This document shows positions 27,792 through 38,600 of a stretch of DNA of 64,000 nt, in pieces (position 1 is the stretch's first letter; each line of letters starts with the position of its first letter). Source of the stretch: Bacteroidota bacterium (GTDB lineage Bacteria > Bacteroidota > Bacteroidia > AKYH767-A > OLB10). Both the position numbers and the translations under genes were made by a program. The notes under the pieces are model-generated. The model was not told where the DNA came from and searched no databases. It was given only the letters and a program-made list of their open reading frames with translations. Location of the stretch: positions 1 to 64,000 of the forward strand of contig JADKFV010000003.1 of NCBI GenBank assembly GCA_016717325.1, read 5' to 3'.

Positions 27792-29411
27792 ATGACAAAG
27801 AAAATTACTGTTCTGTTTGTTTTGTTCTTCACTATCCAATACGTTGCAATGTCGCAGTATGTATGGAGCAACGTTAGCTTGTTTGGCGGAGCAAATTCTG
27901 CCGGTACCACAATCAGGTTTGCCGATGATGGCCCAACAACAACATATGTAGCCGGATCATTTGATGGCACCTATAACTTTGGTGCTTTTCCGCTAACATG
28001 CACTGGCAATAATGCAGGGTTTGCAGCAAAAATTGATAATGGCACAATATCATGGGCACAGGCTTTTGGAGGTTCATCATCATCGTGCGATGTGGTGGAC
28101 GTTGTTCAACAAAATGGTTTTATGTACATTGTAGGTAACTACACATATTTTATGACCGTTGGTCCGGTAACAATTAACTCAGCAGGAGGATACGATATAT
28201 TTTTATTGGTACTCGATGGTGCTGGAAATTTTGCCGCACTATCTACATACGGAGGACCTCAGGATGATAACGTGGCAGGAATGGTTGCCAATACCAATGG
28301 CGATTTATACATGACAGGTTATTTTAGTGGTACCTCCATGTTTGGCACTGTTTCTCTTACAAGCGCAGGTGCCAGCGATGCTTTCATATCAAAGTTAGAT
28401 GCAGCAGGAACTGTGCAATGGGCACACAAAGGCGGTGGCACAAATGGTGATGCCGCTACAGGTATTGCTCTTATAAATGATTTGCCATACATCAACGGAA
28501 CTTTCAAAGGTTCGAACGTAATGTTTGGTACAAATTCGGTAAGTATAACAAATAACGATTATGGAGTATTTTTAGCAAAATATGATGATGCCGGTAATAA
28601 CATTTATGTTCAAAAAGCAGCACAAAGCCCAAGCCCTTCTGTTAAAAATTTAGCAGCGGGTGGCAACAAATTATTTATGTGCGGAGTGTATACTACCAGC
28701 ATCAATATTGGTGGCCAAGCGCTACCAGGAAACAGTGGTGCCGATATTTTCGTTGCTTGTTTCGATAGTACCGGACTAAAGCAATGGGCCAAGAAAGGCG
28801 GTAGTACAGGCTTTGCTGATGAAGTGTCGTACATAGCTGCTGAAGCCGATGGCTATTGCACTATAGTGGGTTCAAACAATTCGAGTATAGCATTTGGCAG
28901 TGTAAGTGTACCGCAAACTTCTTACACAGAAGTATATGCATTTGGCTTTGACCTTGTAGGAAATGCGATTTACGGTTTGGGTGCTGCCGGATTAGGATTT
29001 CAACGTGGAGGATTTGTAAAATCGGTAGGGGTGAACAAATTTACTTATGCAGGTATGGTTGAAGGTAGCACAACATTTTCGGGAAATGTGTTGACATCTC
29101 CGGCAGCAGCTTCATTTTTTATTGGTGAGGTTTCATTAGGCACTTTATCAAACCAGGAATTATCGACACAAGGTCAATTTTTTATTCACAATTTAGACAA
29201 CAACGGTAACATATTAATCACAATTCTGAATCAGCAAGCAGAGAATGACGTTGTGGTTTCTATAACAGATGTTACCGGCAAACTACTGCTGAATAAGGCT
29301 TTGCAAAATGGGCAAGTGCAATTGAACACAAAAGATTTAGCAACGGGCACTTATATCATTCGTGCAGCGGGCGAAAAAATAAATGTGGCCCAAAAATTTT
29401 TGGTACAATAA
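27792..29411 (+). CDS. T9SS type A protein with beta-propeller repeats
   Basis: 539 residues from ATG 27792 (MTKKITVLFVLFFTIQYVAMSQ signal peptide). A longer in-frame frame from 27711 would start within the terminator and is rejected. Residues about 25-450 hold repeated units with GDIFLAKLDAAGTVQWAHKGG-like lines (LVLDGAGNFAALSTYGG, AFISKLDAAGTVQWAHKGG, FVACFDSTGLKQWAKKGG), which match SBBP-type propeller repeats. The C-terminal part (VVVSITDVTGKLLLN ... GTYIIRAAGEKINVAQKFLV) is a type A sorting domain. Probably a surface or secreted protein; ligand unknown. Confidence 0.85.
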   Translation: MTKKITVLFVLFFTIQYVAMSQYVWSNVSLFGGANSAGTTIRFADDGPTTTYVAGSFDGTYNFGAFPLTCTGNNAGFAAKIDNGTISWAQAFGGSSSSCDVVDVVQQNGFMYIVGNYTYFMTVGPVTINSAGGYDIFLLVLDGAGNFAALSTYGGPQDDNVAGMVANTNGDLYMTGYFSGTSMFGTVSLTSAGASDAFISKLDAAGTVQWAHKGGGTNGDAATGIALINDLPYINGTFKGSNVMFGTNSVSITNNDYGVFLAKYDDAGNNIYVQKAAQSPSPSVKNLAAGGNKLFMCGVYTTSINIGGQALPGNSGADIFVACFDSTGLKQWAKKGGSTGFADEVSYIAAEADGYCTIVGSNNSSIAFGSVSVPQTSYTEVYAFGFDLVGNAIYGLGAAGLGFQRGGFVKSVGVNKFTYAGMVEGSTTFSGNVLTSPAAASFFIGEVSLGTLSNQELSTQGQFFIHNLDNNGNILITILNQQAENDVVVSITDVTGKLLLNKALQNGQVQLNTKDLATGTYIIRAAGEKINVAQKFLVQ

Positions 29412-29434
29412 TGGTGGATATTAAAATTAATTCT

Positions 29435-29442
29435 TAAATTTG
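29435..29442 (+). promoter_or_regulatory. -7 promoter element (TAAATTTG)
   Basis: Exact TAnnTTTG match 21 bases before the ATG at 29464; no correctly spaced -33 box was found. Confidence 0.4.
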
Positions 29443-29463
29443 AACCAATAAAAAAATATCAAG

Positions 29464-29859
29464 ATGAAAAAATTACTAATAATTATCACAGTGTTTCTAA
29501 GTGCTTATGGCGTACAAGCTCAAACGGGAAGAGCATACAAGCAAAATGGACCTCACACAGGTTTGGTATTTACTGCTAATCCAATCGCTAATGTAGAAAT
29601 CAAGAAAACACCTTCGGGAATGTCTTTATTTCTATTGGATAAAAATGATGCTGAGTATAAATCGGACGGGCCAATTGATGCTGAAATTATAATGGGCTTC
29701 GAAAATGCTGCACCGGTTACCATCAATGTTCAAAATACAAATGGCAACGAGTTTACTTTTCCTACCAAAGCCGATGCTCCCATAATTTATTATGTTGTTA
29801 CGTTTAAGCACAACGATAAGCTAATACAGGCGAGGTTTGTAGCGTCTGACGTAAAATAA
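29464..29859 (+). CDS. Small secreted protein of unknown function
   Basis: 131 residues with signal peptide MKKLLIIITVFLSAYGVQAQ. The mature protein is beta-rich (HTGLVFTANPIANVEIKKTP, IIYYVVTFKHNDKLIQARFVAS). No family is recognised. It stands alone between its own -7 element and a strong terminator. Confidence 0.65.
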   Translation: MKKLLIIITVFLSAYGVQAQTGRAYKQNGPHTGLVFTANPIANVEIKKTPSGMSLFLLDKNDAEYKSDGPIDAEIIMGFENAAPVTINVQNTNGNEFTFPTKADAPIIYYVVTFKHNDKLIQARFVASDVK

Positions 29860-29880
29860 TTATATCAAAAATAAATATTA

Positions 29881-29909
29881 AGCCTTGCTGCAAAGCAAGG
29901 CTTTTTTTG
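29881..29909 (+). terminator. Intrinsic terminator
   Basis: AGCCTTGC (29881-29888) pairs with GCAAGGCT (29895-29902), followed by a T run. Confidence 0.88.
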
Positions 29910-29970
29910 TTGCTTTACATTTTATTATTTCGTATATGGTTATAGTTACTTCTGATATAAATTACAAAGT

Positions 29971-31815
29971 TTGAATAAATTATTCTATACCCTCAAGTAT
30001 GTAAAAGGCTATAAAGGCTTTGCTGTTTTGAATATTGTTTTCAATATTTTATCAGTAATTTTTTCGCTTGGCTCTATAACTATGGTTGTGCCATTTTTAG
30101 ATTATCTTTTCAATCAAAAAAATGTGGAAACACCAAATGTTACCATTAACGAAGGTTTTTTTGTTTCGATTAAAAGTCAGTTTTATGGTTATATACAAAC
30201 CTATATTTCGCAATGGGAAATAACCGAACCCGGTAGCGGACGCATGCATGCCCTTATTCTAATTTGTGGAATGGCGTTGGTTGCGGTTTTTTTGAAAAAC
30301 CTGTTTCGATATATGGCTATGTATTTTCTTGCCGGCATTCGTAATGGGGTGATTAAAGACCTGCGCAATAATATTTTTGAAAAAATGCTTCGCCTTCCCT
30401 TAAGCTTTTATTCTGACGAACGTAAAGGTGATATTATGTCACGCATTACCAATGATGTTACAGAAATAGAATGGAGTGTAATGAGCACCCTCGAAGTTTT
30501 GTTTCGCGAACCACTTGCAATCATTCTTTCATTAGTCACCTTATCGCTTATAAGTTTAAAACTTACGCTCACAGTATTTATAGTTATACCCGTAGCTGCA
30601 TTATTTATTGGAATTGCCGGGCGCAGTTTAAGGCGCAATTCGGCAAAGGCAAAAAACATGCTTGGCCAATTAATATCGAATGTGGAAGAAGTACTTGGTG
30701 GGTTGAAGGTATTAAAGTCTTTTACAGCGGGGCCATATGTTACAAAACGATTCTTTGCCACCAATGATGCATATACCAGAGTGATGAATAAAGTATACAG
30801 GCGCACCGACCTTTCTGCTCCCCTGTCCGAATTTTTAGGAACCATAGCTGTTGTATTGGTAATGTTTTACGGTGGCAAAATGGTATTGACTGGCGAAGGC
30901 AATTTATCGGGTTCCGATTTAATTGGATACATAGCATTATTTTCACAAATTATTCCTCCGGCTAAAGCCATCACAACAGCATATTACAACATCCAAAAAG
31001 GGATTGCTTCTACCGACCGAATAAATCAAATACTATTGGCCGAAGAAACCATTTCCGACAAAAATAATGCGGTGTTAAAAAGCGGATTTGACAAAGAGAT
31101 TGTTTTCGAAAATGTTGATTTTGCTTATAAAGAAAAAGCGGTGCTGACAAAAATTAATTTTACAATTATCAAAGGTCAGACAATAGCATTGGTAGGGCCT
31201 TCGGGCGGTGGCAAAAGTACCATTGTCGATTTGCTCTCACGCTTTTATGAATGCAATGCCGGCAGTGTAAAAATAGATGGCATCGATGTAAAAAATATCA
31301 GCTTGCAATCGTTGCGAAAATTGATAGCTTATGTACCTCAGGAAACTGTTTTGTTTAACGATTCGGTGGCAGCAAACATTAGTTTTGGAAATGAGAATGC
31401 TACAATCTCCGAAATAGAAAATGCGGCAAGGGTAGCCAATGCCCATGAATTTATTATGCAACTTAGTGAGGGCTATGAAACCAATATTGGCGATAAAGGC
31501 AACAAACTATCAGGAGGGCAAAAGCAACGCCTTTCTATTGCGCGTGCAGTGCTCAAAAATGCGCCAATACTTATTCTCGATGAGGCTACATCGGCACTCG
31601 ATACCGAAAGTGAAAAGGCCGTTCAAATAGCTTTAGACAATTTGATGAAGCACCGTACCTCTCTAATTATTGCACACAGGCTTAGCACCGTTCAACATGC
31701 CGATGAAATTATCGTTCTCAAAGATGGGCAAATAGAGGAGCAAGGAACTCATCAAAAGCTATTGCTGAATAATGCTTTATATAAACGATTATGCGATATG
31801 CAAGAGCTGGTGTAA
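29971..31815 (+). CDS. MsbA-like ABC exporter (fused TMD-NBD)
   Basis: 614 residues. Six hydrophobic segments in residues about 15-330 form the exporter membrane domain; the ATPase domain follows, with Walker A GPSGGGKST, Q-loop YVPQETVLF, signature LSGGQKQR, Walker B ILILDEATSALD and switch His in IIAHRLS. Half-transporters of this kind move lipids, lipid A or drugs across the inner membrane as homodimers. The start is TTG at 29971, with no better ATG before the first helix. MsbA assignment rests on overall architecture; other lipid or peptide exporters are possible. Confidence 0.88.
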   Translation: MNKLFYTLKYVKGYKGFAVLNIVFNILSVIFSLGSITMVVPFLDYLFNQKNVETPNVTINEGFFVSIKSQFYGYIQTYISQWEITEPGSGRMHALILICGMALVAVFLKNLFRYMAMYFLAGIRNGVIKDLRNNIFEKMLRLPLSFYSDERKGDIMSRITNDVTEIEWSVMSTLEVLFREPLAIILSLVTLSLISLKLTLTVFIVIPVAALFIGIAGRSLRRNSAKAKNMLGQLISNVEEVLGGLKVLKSFTAGPYVTKRFFATNDAYTRVMNKVYRRTDLSAPLSEFLGTIAVVLVMFYGGKMVLTGEGNLSGSDLIGYIALFSQIIPPAKAITTAYYNIQKGIASTDRINQILLAEETISDKNNAVLKSGFDKEIVFENVDFAYKEKAVLTKINFTIIKGQTIALVGPSGGGKSTIVDLLSRFYECNAGSVKIDGIDVKNISLQSLRKLIAYVPQETVLFNDSVAANISFGNENATISEIENAARVANAHEFIMQLSEGYETNIGDKGNKLSGGQKQRLSIARAVLKNAPILILDEATSALDTESEKAVQIALDNLMKHRTSLIIAHRLSTVQHADEIIVLKDGQIEEQGTHQKLLLNNALYKRLCDMQELV

Positions 31816-31976
31816 ACCACTTTTGAGGTGTATATTGAAATTGATCGGGGATAAAAAAATTAATCAGTAGCATTAAAACACATTTGGTTGGCTATTATTA
31901 GAAAACGTTTAGGCAAAAACACAAAAGGTAAAACAAAATTGCAAAATGTTTTGTTGTATTAGTATAAAAATACAAA

Positions 31977-32861
31977 GTGAAGCAGTTTTCGATAAAAGAT
32001 ATAGAAACCCTTACAGGCATCAAGTCCCACACTATAAGGATATGGGAGCAGCGCTATAGTATCATTAGTCCTCAGCGTACATCAACCAATATTCGGTATT
32101 ATAACGATGATGATTTGAAACTTTTGCTCAATGTTTCGCTATTAAACAAGCGAGGAGTTAAGATTTCGAAAATTGCCAAATTAAGCGGTTCCGAAATGGA
32201 AACCATCATAATGGATTACCACGATGGTTCGGAGGATAATTCGCTGCAAATGCATAAGATGATTGTGTGTATGTTGCATCTTGATGAAGTAGGATTTGAA
32301 AAAATCATCTCTTCAGCAATTACAATGATAGGGCTCGAAAGGTCAGTTACCGAATTGATATTTCCTTTTTTACATCAGGTTGGAGTTATGTGGCAATCGG
32401 GGTCGGTAAATCCTGCGTATGAACATTTTGTAACCAATCTAATACGCACAAAACTTATTGTAGCAACCGATGCAATTGGATACCTGAATTACAATAAACT
32501 TGAAAACCCGGGCCAAAAAATATTATTGTTTTTGCCTGCAAAAGAAACACATGAACTTGGCCTTCTATTCGCAAATTATATTTTCAGGAGTAAAGGACAT
32601 CATACCATGTACCTTGGTGCCGACTTGCCCGATAGCGATGTGGTGAGCGTATTAAATACATACAATCCCGACAAAATTTTCACTTCGGTTACTACATCGC
32701 TGCATTTAAAAACCTTACGCAGAGTAATTGATAAATTGTCGTTACCCGATATTAAAATTCCAATACTTATTTCGGGAGGTATATTAAAAGATCACAGAAT
32801 TGAACTGCCAAAGAATTTTCACAAAATTGAAAAGCTCAACGACCTCACTCCGTTTTTGTAA
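31977..32861 (+). CDS. MerR-type regulator with B12-binding domain (CarH/LitR-like)
   Basis: 294 residues. The N-terminal MerR helix-turn-helix is FSIKDIETLTGIKSHTIRIWEQRY (residues about 4-28). A four-helix cap follows, with W-x9-EH (MWQSGSVNPAYEH), the motif that covers the upper face of adenosylcobalamin in CarH; then a Rossmann-like B12 domain with KETHELG, the E/DxHxxG lower-ligand motif, and LGADLPDSDVV. CarH/LitR proteins repress genes in the dark and release DNA when light breaks the Co-C bond. Here the residue after the capping Trp is Gln; from memory it is His in the Thermus CarH light adduct. GTG start at 31977. No carotenoid or photolyase gene lies nearby. Confidence 0.85.
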   Translation: MKQFSIKDIETLTGIKSHTIRIWEQRYSIISPQRTSTNIRYYNDDDLKLLLNVSLLNKRGVKISKIAKLSGSEMETIIMDYHDGSEDNSLQMHKMIVCMLHLDEVGFEKIISSAITMIGLERSVTELIFPFLHQVGVMWQSGSVNPAYEHFVTNLIRTKLIVATDAIGYLNYNKLENPGQKILLFLPAKETHELGLLFANYIFRSKGHHTMYLGADLPDSDVVSVLNTYNPDKIFTSVTTSLHLKTLRRVIDKLSLPDIKIPILISGGILKDHRIELPKNFHKIEKLNDLTPFL

Positions 32862-32869
32862 CATCCCTG

Positions 32870-33595
32870 TTACTTGAAAAGGTTGTATTTCAAAATGCAA
32901 TAAATGGCTCTGAAACCATCTTTCCAGTTTATCTTTTTTCCTTCGGCATAGGTGCGTCCGTAATAAGAGATGCCTACTTCGTATATTCTTACATCGGGTA
33001 CGCGCGATATTTTTGCTGTAACTTCGGGTTCAAATCCAAAACGATTTTCTTTCAACACCAAGCCTTGAATCATATCGCGTCTAAAAAGTTTGTAACATGT
33101 TTCCATATCGGTAAGGTTGAGATTAGAAAACATATTCGAGGCGAAAGTCAATACCTGATTTCCCAAACTATGCCAAAAAAATAATATGCGATGCGGATTG
33201 CCACCTAAAAAACGCGAACCATATACTACATCGGCAAACCCTTCGAGTACAGGGGCAAGCAATAAATTATACTCCCGTGGATCGTACTCCAAGTCGGCAT
33301 CCTGAATAATAACATAATCGCCTGTAGCCATTTTTATACCGGTGTGCAATGCTGCACCCTTTCCTTTATTTACTTCGTGACTATATAAAGTATAATTCAC
33401 ATTTGGATGGGCAGCAAAATATTTTTCAATAGCACCTATTGTATTGTCCTTAGAACAATCGTTTACAATGATGAGTTCCTTTTCAATATCGTTTACTAAT
33501 TTTACATTGAGTACTTTATCGAGAATAAGATGTACTGTACGCTCTTCGTTATAACAAGGAATAACTATCGAAAGCTTTTTTATTTCTACTGCCAT
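32870..33595 (-). CDS. Family 2 glycosyltransferase (dolichol-phosphate mannosyltransferase-like)
   Basis: 241 residues, GT-A fold. LSIVIPCYNEERTVHLILDKV opens the nucleotide-sugar domain, IIVNDCSKDNTI follows, and IIQDADLEYDPREYN carries the DxD-type metal site; YGSRFLGGN and TCYKLFRRD are also typical of DPM1-like enzymes. These transfer a sugar from a nucleotide donor to a polyprenyl phosphate or glycan at the cytoplasmic face of the membrane. There is no C-terminal membrane segment. It lies 111 bases downstream of the C1-peptidase gene on the same strand; the convergent regulator gene ends 8 bases away. Confidence 0.88.
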   Translation of the reverse strand: MAVEIKKLSIVIPCYNEERTVHLILDKVLNVKLVNDIEKELIIVNDCSKDNTIGAIEKYFAAHPNVNYTLYSHEVNKGKGAALHTGIKMATGDYVIIQDADLEYDPREYNLLLAPVLEGFADVVYGSRFLGGNPHRILFFWHSLGNQVLTFASNMFSNLNLTDMETCYKLFRRDMIQGLVLKENRFGFEPEVTAKISRVPDVRIYEVGISYYGRTYAEGKKINWKDGFRAIYCILKYNLFK

Positions 33596-33706
33596 TTAAA
33601 ATTATTATAGGTTGTGCGAAGATTGCAAAATACCAATTGATTTATGGACCATGATTTTTTTACTTCTCAACAAATATTTGCACATAAAACAAAAAGAGCG
33701 TTACAC

Positions 33707-35263
33707 TTAATTTTTATCAATTTCCAATATAGAAACAACAGCATTTTTACCATTCAAGTCGCACTCAAATTGCACATTATTTCCCGCAACAAAATTTACA
33801 TTACCCACTAATTGCGAAGCAAGTGCCTCGTTTACTTTACCGGCAAATGTTGTTTGCTTACTTGCATTTACAGCTGTATTAAGCACATTAAAATCGACAG
33901 GTTTTTTTGTAACAATGATGGCTACAAAATCTTTGTTGCCAATATTATCGGCTTGCATACTATAGTCTTTTGGGAAAACACGCGTACCCGTAATGCCGCA
34001 ATAAGGCGAGTGCTTTGGCGTATAAGGAAACAACACATAACTGCTACCATCGGTTTCTTGTCCTAATATGTAAGTGTAGCATTCAATATTATTGGTTACT
34101 TCCAATTTAAACTTCGACATTTTTTTTATCGGTGTTTTCGTAGCAAAAACATTATTCTCTTTTGGTATGAGTGGAATATTTGCTTTAGTATCGTTGCTGA
34201 TAATTCCTAATGCTACTTTTAATTTATTTTCGTTGAATTGCACACCACTTCCCATTGGATAAAGTCCATACGCTTCCTGCACAAAATAATCGAAGTCCTT
34301 GTAACGCACCCAACCTATTCCGTTTTTACCCCATTCGGGTCCCCAACTATTCATAATTTGAAAGCCTCCTTCGTTGCCAAACTTGTAATCGTCATATCCA
34401 ATAACACACATGCAATGTCCGCCAAAGCCTTGTTGTTGATAGTCTTCGGCTGTGGGTATCCACATTTCCTGACCAAGCATATTCTGCATAAAACTGCCGC
34501 CAACAAGCATGCCTATCAATACAGGTGCACCTTGCGAAACATTTTGTTTTATCGCCAGCATATCGGTACGCAAGTCGTCATCGCTGCGCGATAAGCGTTG
34601 ATATCCTTTAATGTTGAACTGTGCCCCACGTTGCTTTTCACTTTGCGTTGGTTCTTTACTGCAACTATTTTCATCGTATGCAAATTGCGAAAATGGCAAT
34701 GCACCGTTTTGCATCATTGCATCTGTAGCACGTTTAATATAAGACCCCTGACAATTTGGAAGTTTAATTTGGTTATATAAGTATGATGGGCTGAAAGGCT
34801 CTATTTTGCTGCCTGCCGGAGCTTGCCTTGCATATAAAATAGAACGCGCAGCATAGGCACTGCTCCATGCTACACACGATCCCTGACTGCCTTGATTCAA
34901 ACGTGGCGGGCAATATTGCTCGAGCGAATATTTATTTGGCAAAGGGTTTTTTGCATTGTCGGCAAGTGGTTCAAATACTTCGGCTTTGGAATAAACACTT
35001 TTATCGAGTGTAGCACCTTTGCTAAACGCGGCCTCGGCCATGCCCGAAAATAATTTGCCACCGCCAAAAAAATACATAGCACCAGCAATTGCCAGTAACA
35101 AAATCAGCAGCTTGGGTTTGCGAAATAAAAACATCAATAACAACGAAAATATTCCTCCGCCACCACCACCGCCACCGGGATTATTACGCTCGCCACCTCC
35201 ACCACCGGGATAATTATCGGGAGTTTGACTGTTGTCCTCGTCTTGCACCATTCTTATTGGCAT
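33707..35263 (-). CDS. Membrane-anchored C1 (papain-like) peptidase
   Basis: 518 residues. The N-terminal 45 residues are Gly/Pro/Asn-rich with two poly-Gly runs, followed by a single membrane helix (PKLLILLLAIAGAMYFFGG, about 50-68). The peptidase domain (about 100-350) has the catalytic Cys in NQGSQGSCVAWSSAYAARS, His in FGGHCMCVIGYDD and Asn in QIMNSWGPEWGKNGIGWV, so the full Cys-His-Asn triad and the oxyanion Gln are present. A C-terminal domain of about 150 residues (KFKLEVTNNIECYTYILGQE ... DFVAIIVTKKPVDF) resembles the DUF4384-like modules of Bacteroidota surface proteins. The peptidase probably faces the periplasm or outside. No prosegment is obvious. Confidence 0.85.
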   Translation of the reverse strand: MPIRMVQDEDNSQTPDNYPGGGGGERNNPGGGGGGGGIFSLLLMFLFRKPKLLILLLAIAGAMYFFGGGKLFSGMAEAAFSKGATLDKSVYSKAEVFEPLADNAKNPLPNKYSLEQYCPPRLNQGSQGSCVAWSSAYAARSILYARQAPAGSKIEPFSPSYLYNQIKLPNCQGSYIKRATDAMMQNGALPFSQFAYDENSCSKEPTQSEKQRGAQFNIKGYQRLSRSDDDLRTDMLAIKQNVSQGAPVLIGMLVGGSFMQNMLGQEMWIPTAEDYQQQGFGGHCMCVIGYDDYKFGNEGGFQIMNSWGPEWGKNGIGWVRYKDFDYFVQEAYGLYPMGSGVQFNENKLKVALGIISNDTKANIPLIPKENNVFATKTPIKKMSKFKLEVTNNIECYTYILGQETDGSSYVLFPYTPKHSPYCGITGTRVFPKDYSMQADNIGNKDFVAIIVTKKPVDFNVLNTAVNASKQTTFAGKVNEALASQLVGNVNFVAGNNVQFECDLNGKNAVVSILEIDKN

Positions 35264-35490
35264 AGCTTTATTTTTTTAATTGTTATAGGCGCAAAGTAAA
35301 AAATTTATGTTCTATATCTAATCGATTTTTTTGTTTTTATTGATCAGTGAATAAGGCTCTATTGCAATAAGAAATGTAAATTGGGACTTAAACATGCAGG
35401 TGTGTTTTTTAAAAAAATATTGCCACCAATACTCGGATGAATACGAGATATTTCTTTTAGGATTGGCTATTGAGTTGGGCTTTTTCTCTC

Positions 35491-35526
35491 CCGTCATTGC
35501 GAGTGCAACTAATCAATCTCTGCACC
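35491..35526. repeat. Fragment of the GTCATTGCGAG dispersed repeat
   Basis: CCCGTCATTGCGAGTG followed by CAATCTCTGCACC, related to the sequence at the left end of IS110 copy 1 (10417) and to 13795, but without an IS next to it. The rest of 35264-35585 shows no gene. Confidence 0.5.
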
Positions 35527-35585
35527 GTAAAGTGCTTTCGGAATTGGTTTGAAATAAATCGGTTACGAAAATATTAACCAAAAAA

Positions 35586-35610
35586 AACCGGAACAGATGT
35601 CCCGGTTTTT
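35586..35610. terminator. Intrinsic terminator, T/A runs on both sides
   Basis: AACCGG (35586-35591) pairs with CCGGTT (35602-35607); A run before and T run after. It terminates the 35642-40201 gene (minus strand). Confidence 0.8.
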
Positions 35611-35641
35611 CAATACTAACATACTACTATTCAATTCCCCT

Positions 35642-38600
35642 TTATTGAACAATAAATTTAGCATTTAGATTTTGATTGTTCGACTTGTACGAAATCATAT
35701 ACACGCCTTTCGATAAATTACTCATGTCCATTTGAAGTGACAAACTATTTTCTACAATTTTGTTTTCGCTATAAACAGTTTTGCCTGTCATATCAAGTAT
35801 TTTTATCTCCACTTTTGTATTGAGCCATTGTTCGTTAAACACAATGTTGAATATTCCATTATTAGGATTAGGCATCAACACCGGAGTCGGCATATTGCTT
35901 TGAACGGCACCATTAACTCCTTCGCGGGCAAAAAACTGGAATGTTGGAATTATGTTTCCACAATAATCACTTATGTAAACACGATAAAAATCGTTCGATA
36001 CATAGTTAGGAATCTTAAATGTGGTTATCGGATTGAGACTTTGTGGAAGGCTTTGTTGTGCTCCGCTATTGATATCGTATGTGCAAGTAAATGGAAGGCA
36101 TCCACCTTGCACTACAATGTCAATTGCATTTGTACCTGGTTGCGGGCCAATTAATTGTGCCGTCAGTGGATTTACAACAATAGACTTACTGCAAGTATAA
36201 GTGGCTCCATTACAATCGGTAACTGTAACTGTATACGTGCCGGTGCTGAGACAAGTAATGCATTGTGAACTGGCACCATTGCTCCACACATAATTGTAAG
36301 GAGCACAACCACCGCACATATCTGCACACATACCGCAATTGCCGTTGTCATTTATTTTTACGCCTGCAATGGTTACCTGTTGCGATGAAGTGCAACCATT
36401 GGCATCGGTAACCCAAACATCATAGCATCCGCATTGGTCATAGCAACTTCCATTGTATACGCTTATCTGTTGTCCGCATGGGCTCCATGTAATGTTGAAT
36501 GGAGCTAAACCGGTTTGCACGTTTACACATTTGCCTCTGCAACCATTATTTGTAAATACAAATGATACTCCGGGAGCAGCTTGTATCGTGTAACAGCATT
36601 CCCAAATATCGCCAAACGAATTTCTGATTTGTACGCAATATGTTCCAGCGGGTTTATTGTTCAATAAATTTGATGTTGACCAGGTTAAACCACCATCCCA
36701 GGAGTACTGTAAAGGAGAACCAAAATTAGATACACTAATGGTTATTTTACCATCGCTCGATGTGCCACATGCTTTCTTAATAGATGCTGTTACAGTTGGT
36801 ATGGTAATATTACGTTGCACAAATTGACCTTCGCAATCTGTAACTCTTACTGTATACGTTGAGCCAACATGCAACAAATTAAACGGGCTGCCTATACTTC
36901 TGCATTGCGTTTGCACACCATAATTAACACCGCCAAGTTTCCAATTGTACGTTGTTGGATTGCAGCATGTATTTGTTTCAATACAAACATTAGTGCCGCA
37001 ATTTGTATATCGCAATTTTAGTGTTGGTGCTTTGAAATGTACCACTGCATTCACAGTATACATTACACCGCATCTGATTACAAAAAAAGTATACATACCA
37101 GGAGCCAAACCAGAAATGCTTGCAGTATTGCCCGTGAGGTTTAATGACTGTTGACCAACGCTGTGTGCAGGTGGCAAACATGTGCAATTAGGAAATGGAT
37201 AGTAAGAATAGCTATAAGTAATTGCCGCACAGGTACTGTTCACTTTAAAACTTACATTGCCGTTAAAAAGGAGACACTCTGAAGGCGTAGAAATAACATT
37301 CGTTACTGTAAAAGAAAGATATAATCCCATTTTAATTGGCGCAGTAGTAAACGAGTTGCCACAGCAATCGGAAACAGTTACACGATACCAAAATCCTGCA
37401 CTTGCGTTTGATAAAACATTTGTAGTGCCTGCAACATTGAGCCAGGGTCCTGTTTGCAAGTTTGCCTTTTGCCATGTGTAAGTATATGCGCAAGGTTGAC
37501 TTCCACCACCAAAGGCGAATAGTGTTACAGTACCATCATTTGGATTGCAACATGGATCCGTCTTAGTGAGGTTTGTCCAAATAAATTGACTGTATGTTTT
37601 TGTAACTGTATCACCACAGCAGCTCACTACTTTTAAAGTTACAGAACTAAATGAAGGAGGATTGTTCCAGGTTTTGCCTGTAAATTTTACATTGGTATTA
37701 GTTGTCCAATAGTATGTAAACGTGCAGCCTGGTGCAGGTGTAGTTAATGCTATTGCTGTTAGCGATGCAGGATTAGCAGTATACTTTATACAACCATTCC
37801 AAACGCAAGCACATTTTACCACATAGCAGCAATGGTATGTATTGCCACAATTATCGGTTACGGTTACACAATATGTTCCGGCCGATAAGCCAAAAATATC
37901 TTGGGTAGTAGCACTATTACTCCAAAGGTAAGTAAGCGGCTGGCAGTTTATGTCAATACAATCGATACTGAAATTAATAGCACCGTTGTTGTTATTGCAT
38001 GTTACATCTGTTACCACGGCCGTCATAAGTGCTTTTTTGTGTGTGACAGTTACAGCACTGCCATTAGCATCGGTTACTGTTACCGTTACATTGGTGCAAG
38101 GGGCAACGTTATTGATGCAAGGTGTAGTTTGAACAGGATTTGTATTCCATTGATAAGAATATGGTGGTGTGCCACCTGTTGCAAAAGCACAAAGGCTGCT
38201 GTCGCATTCATCGCTGAAGTGGACAACCAAAGGATCGAGAATTTCTGTAATACAAATATTGTCAATATCGCCCCAAGAAATATATGCACCATCATTTACA
38301 CTGCTACTATTTGTTGGGCTTATTGTAAGCATTGAATAATTGTCATCAGCAATCCAAATAGGCATTGTATATGTTAGCCATGTACCCGTGTTTGTAATAT
38401 TTACCGATGTGCCTATAACAGACAATACAGGTGGGTTGTTTACATCAGAGGTATTAACACCAGGACCCAAAGTAGCATTGGATGCACGGAACAAAAAGCG
38501 AACAAATTGATCGGCAGTGGTAGGTGTTAAAGTTGAATTCCATCTTGCACAAAAAGAAACTTGGTAGTTATGTCCATTTAAAATATTTGATGTTAAAGTT

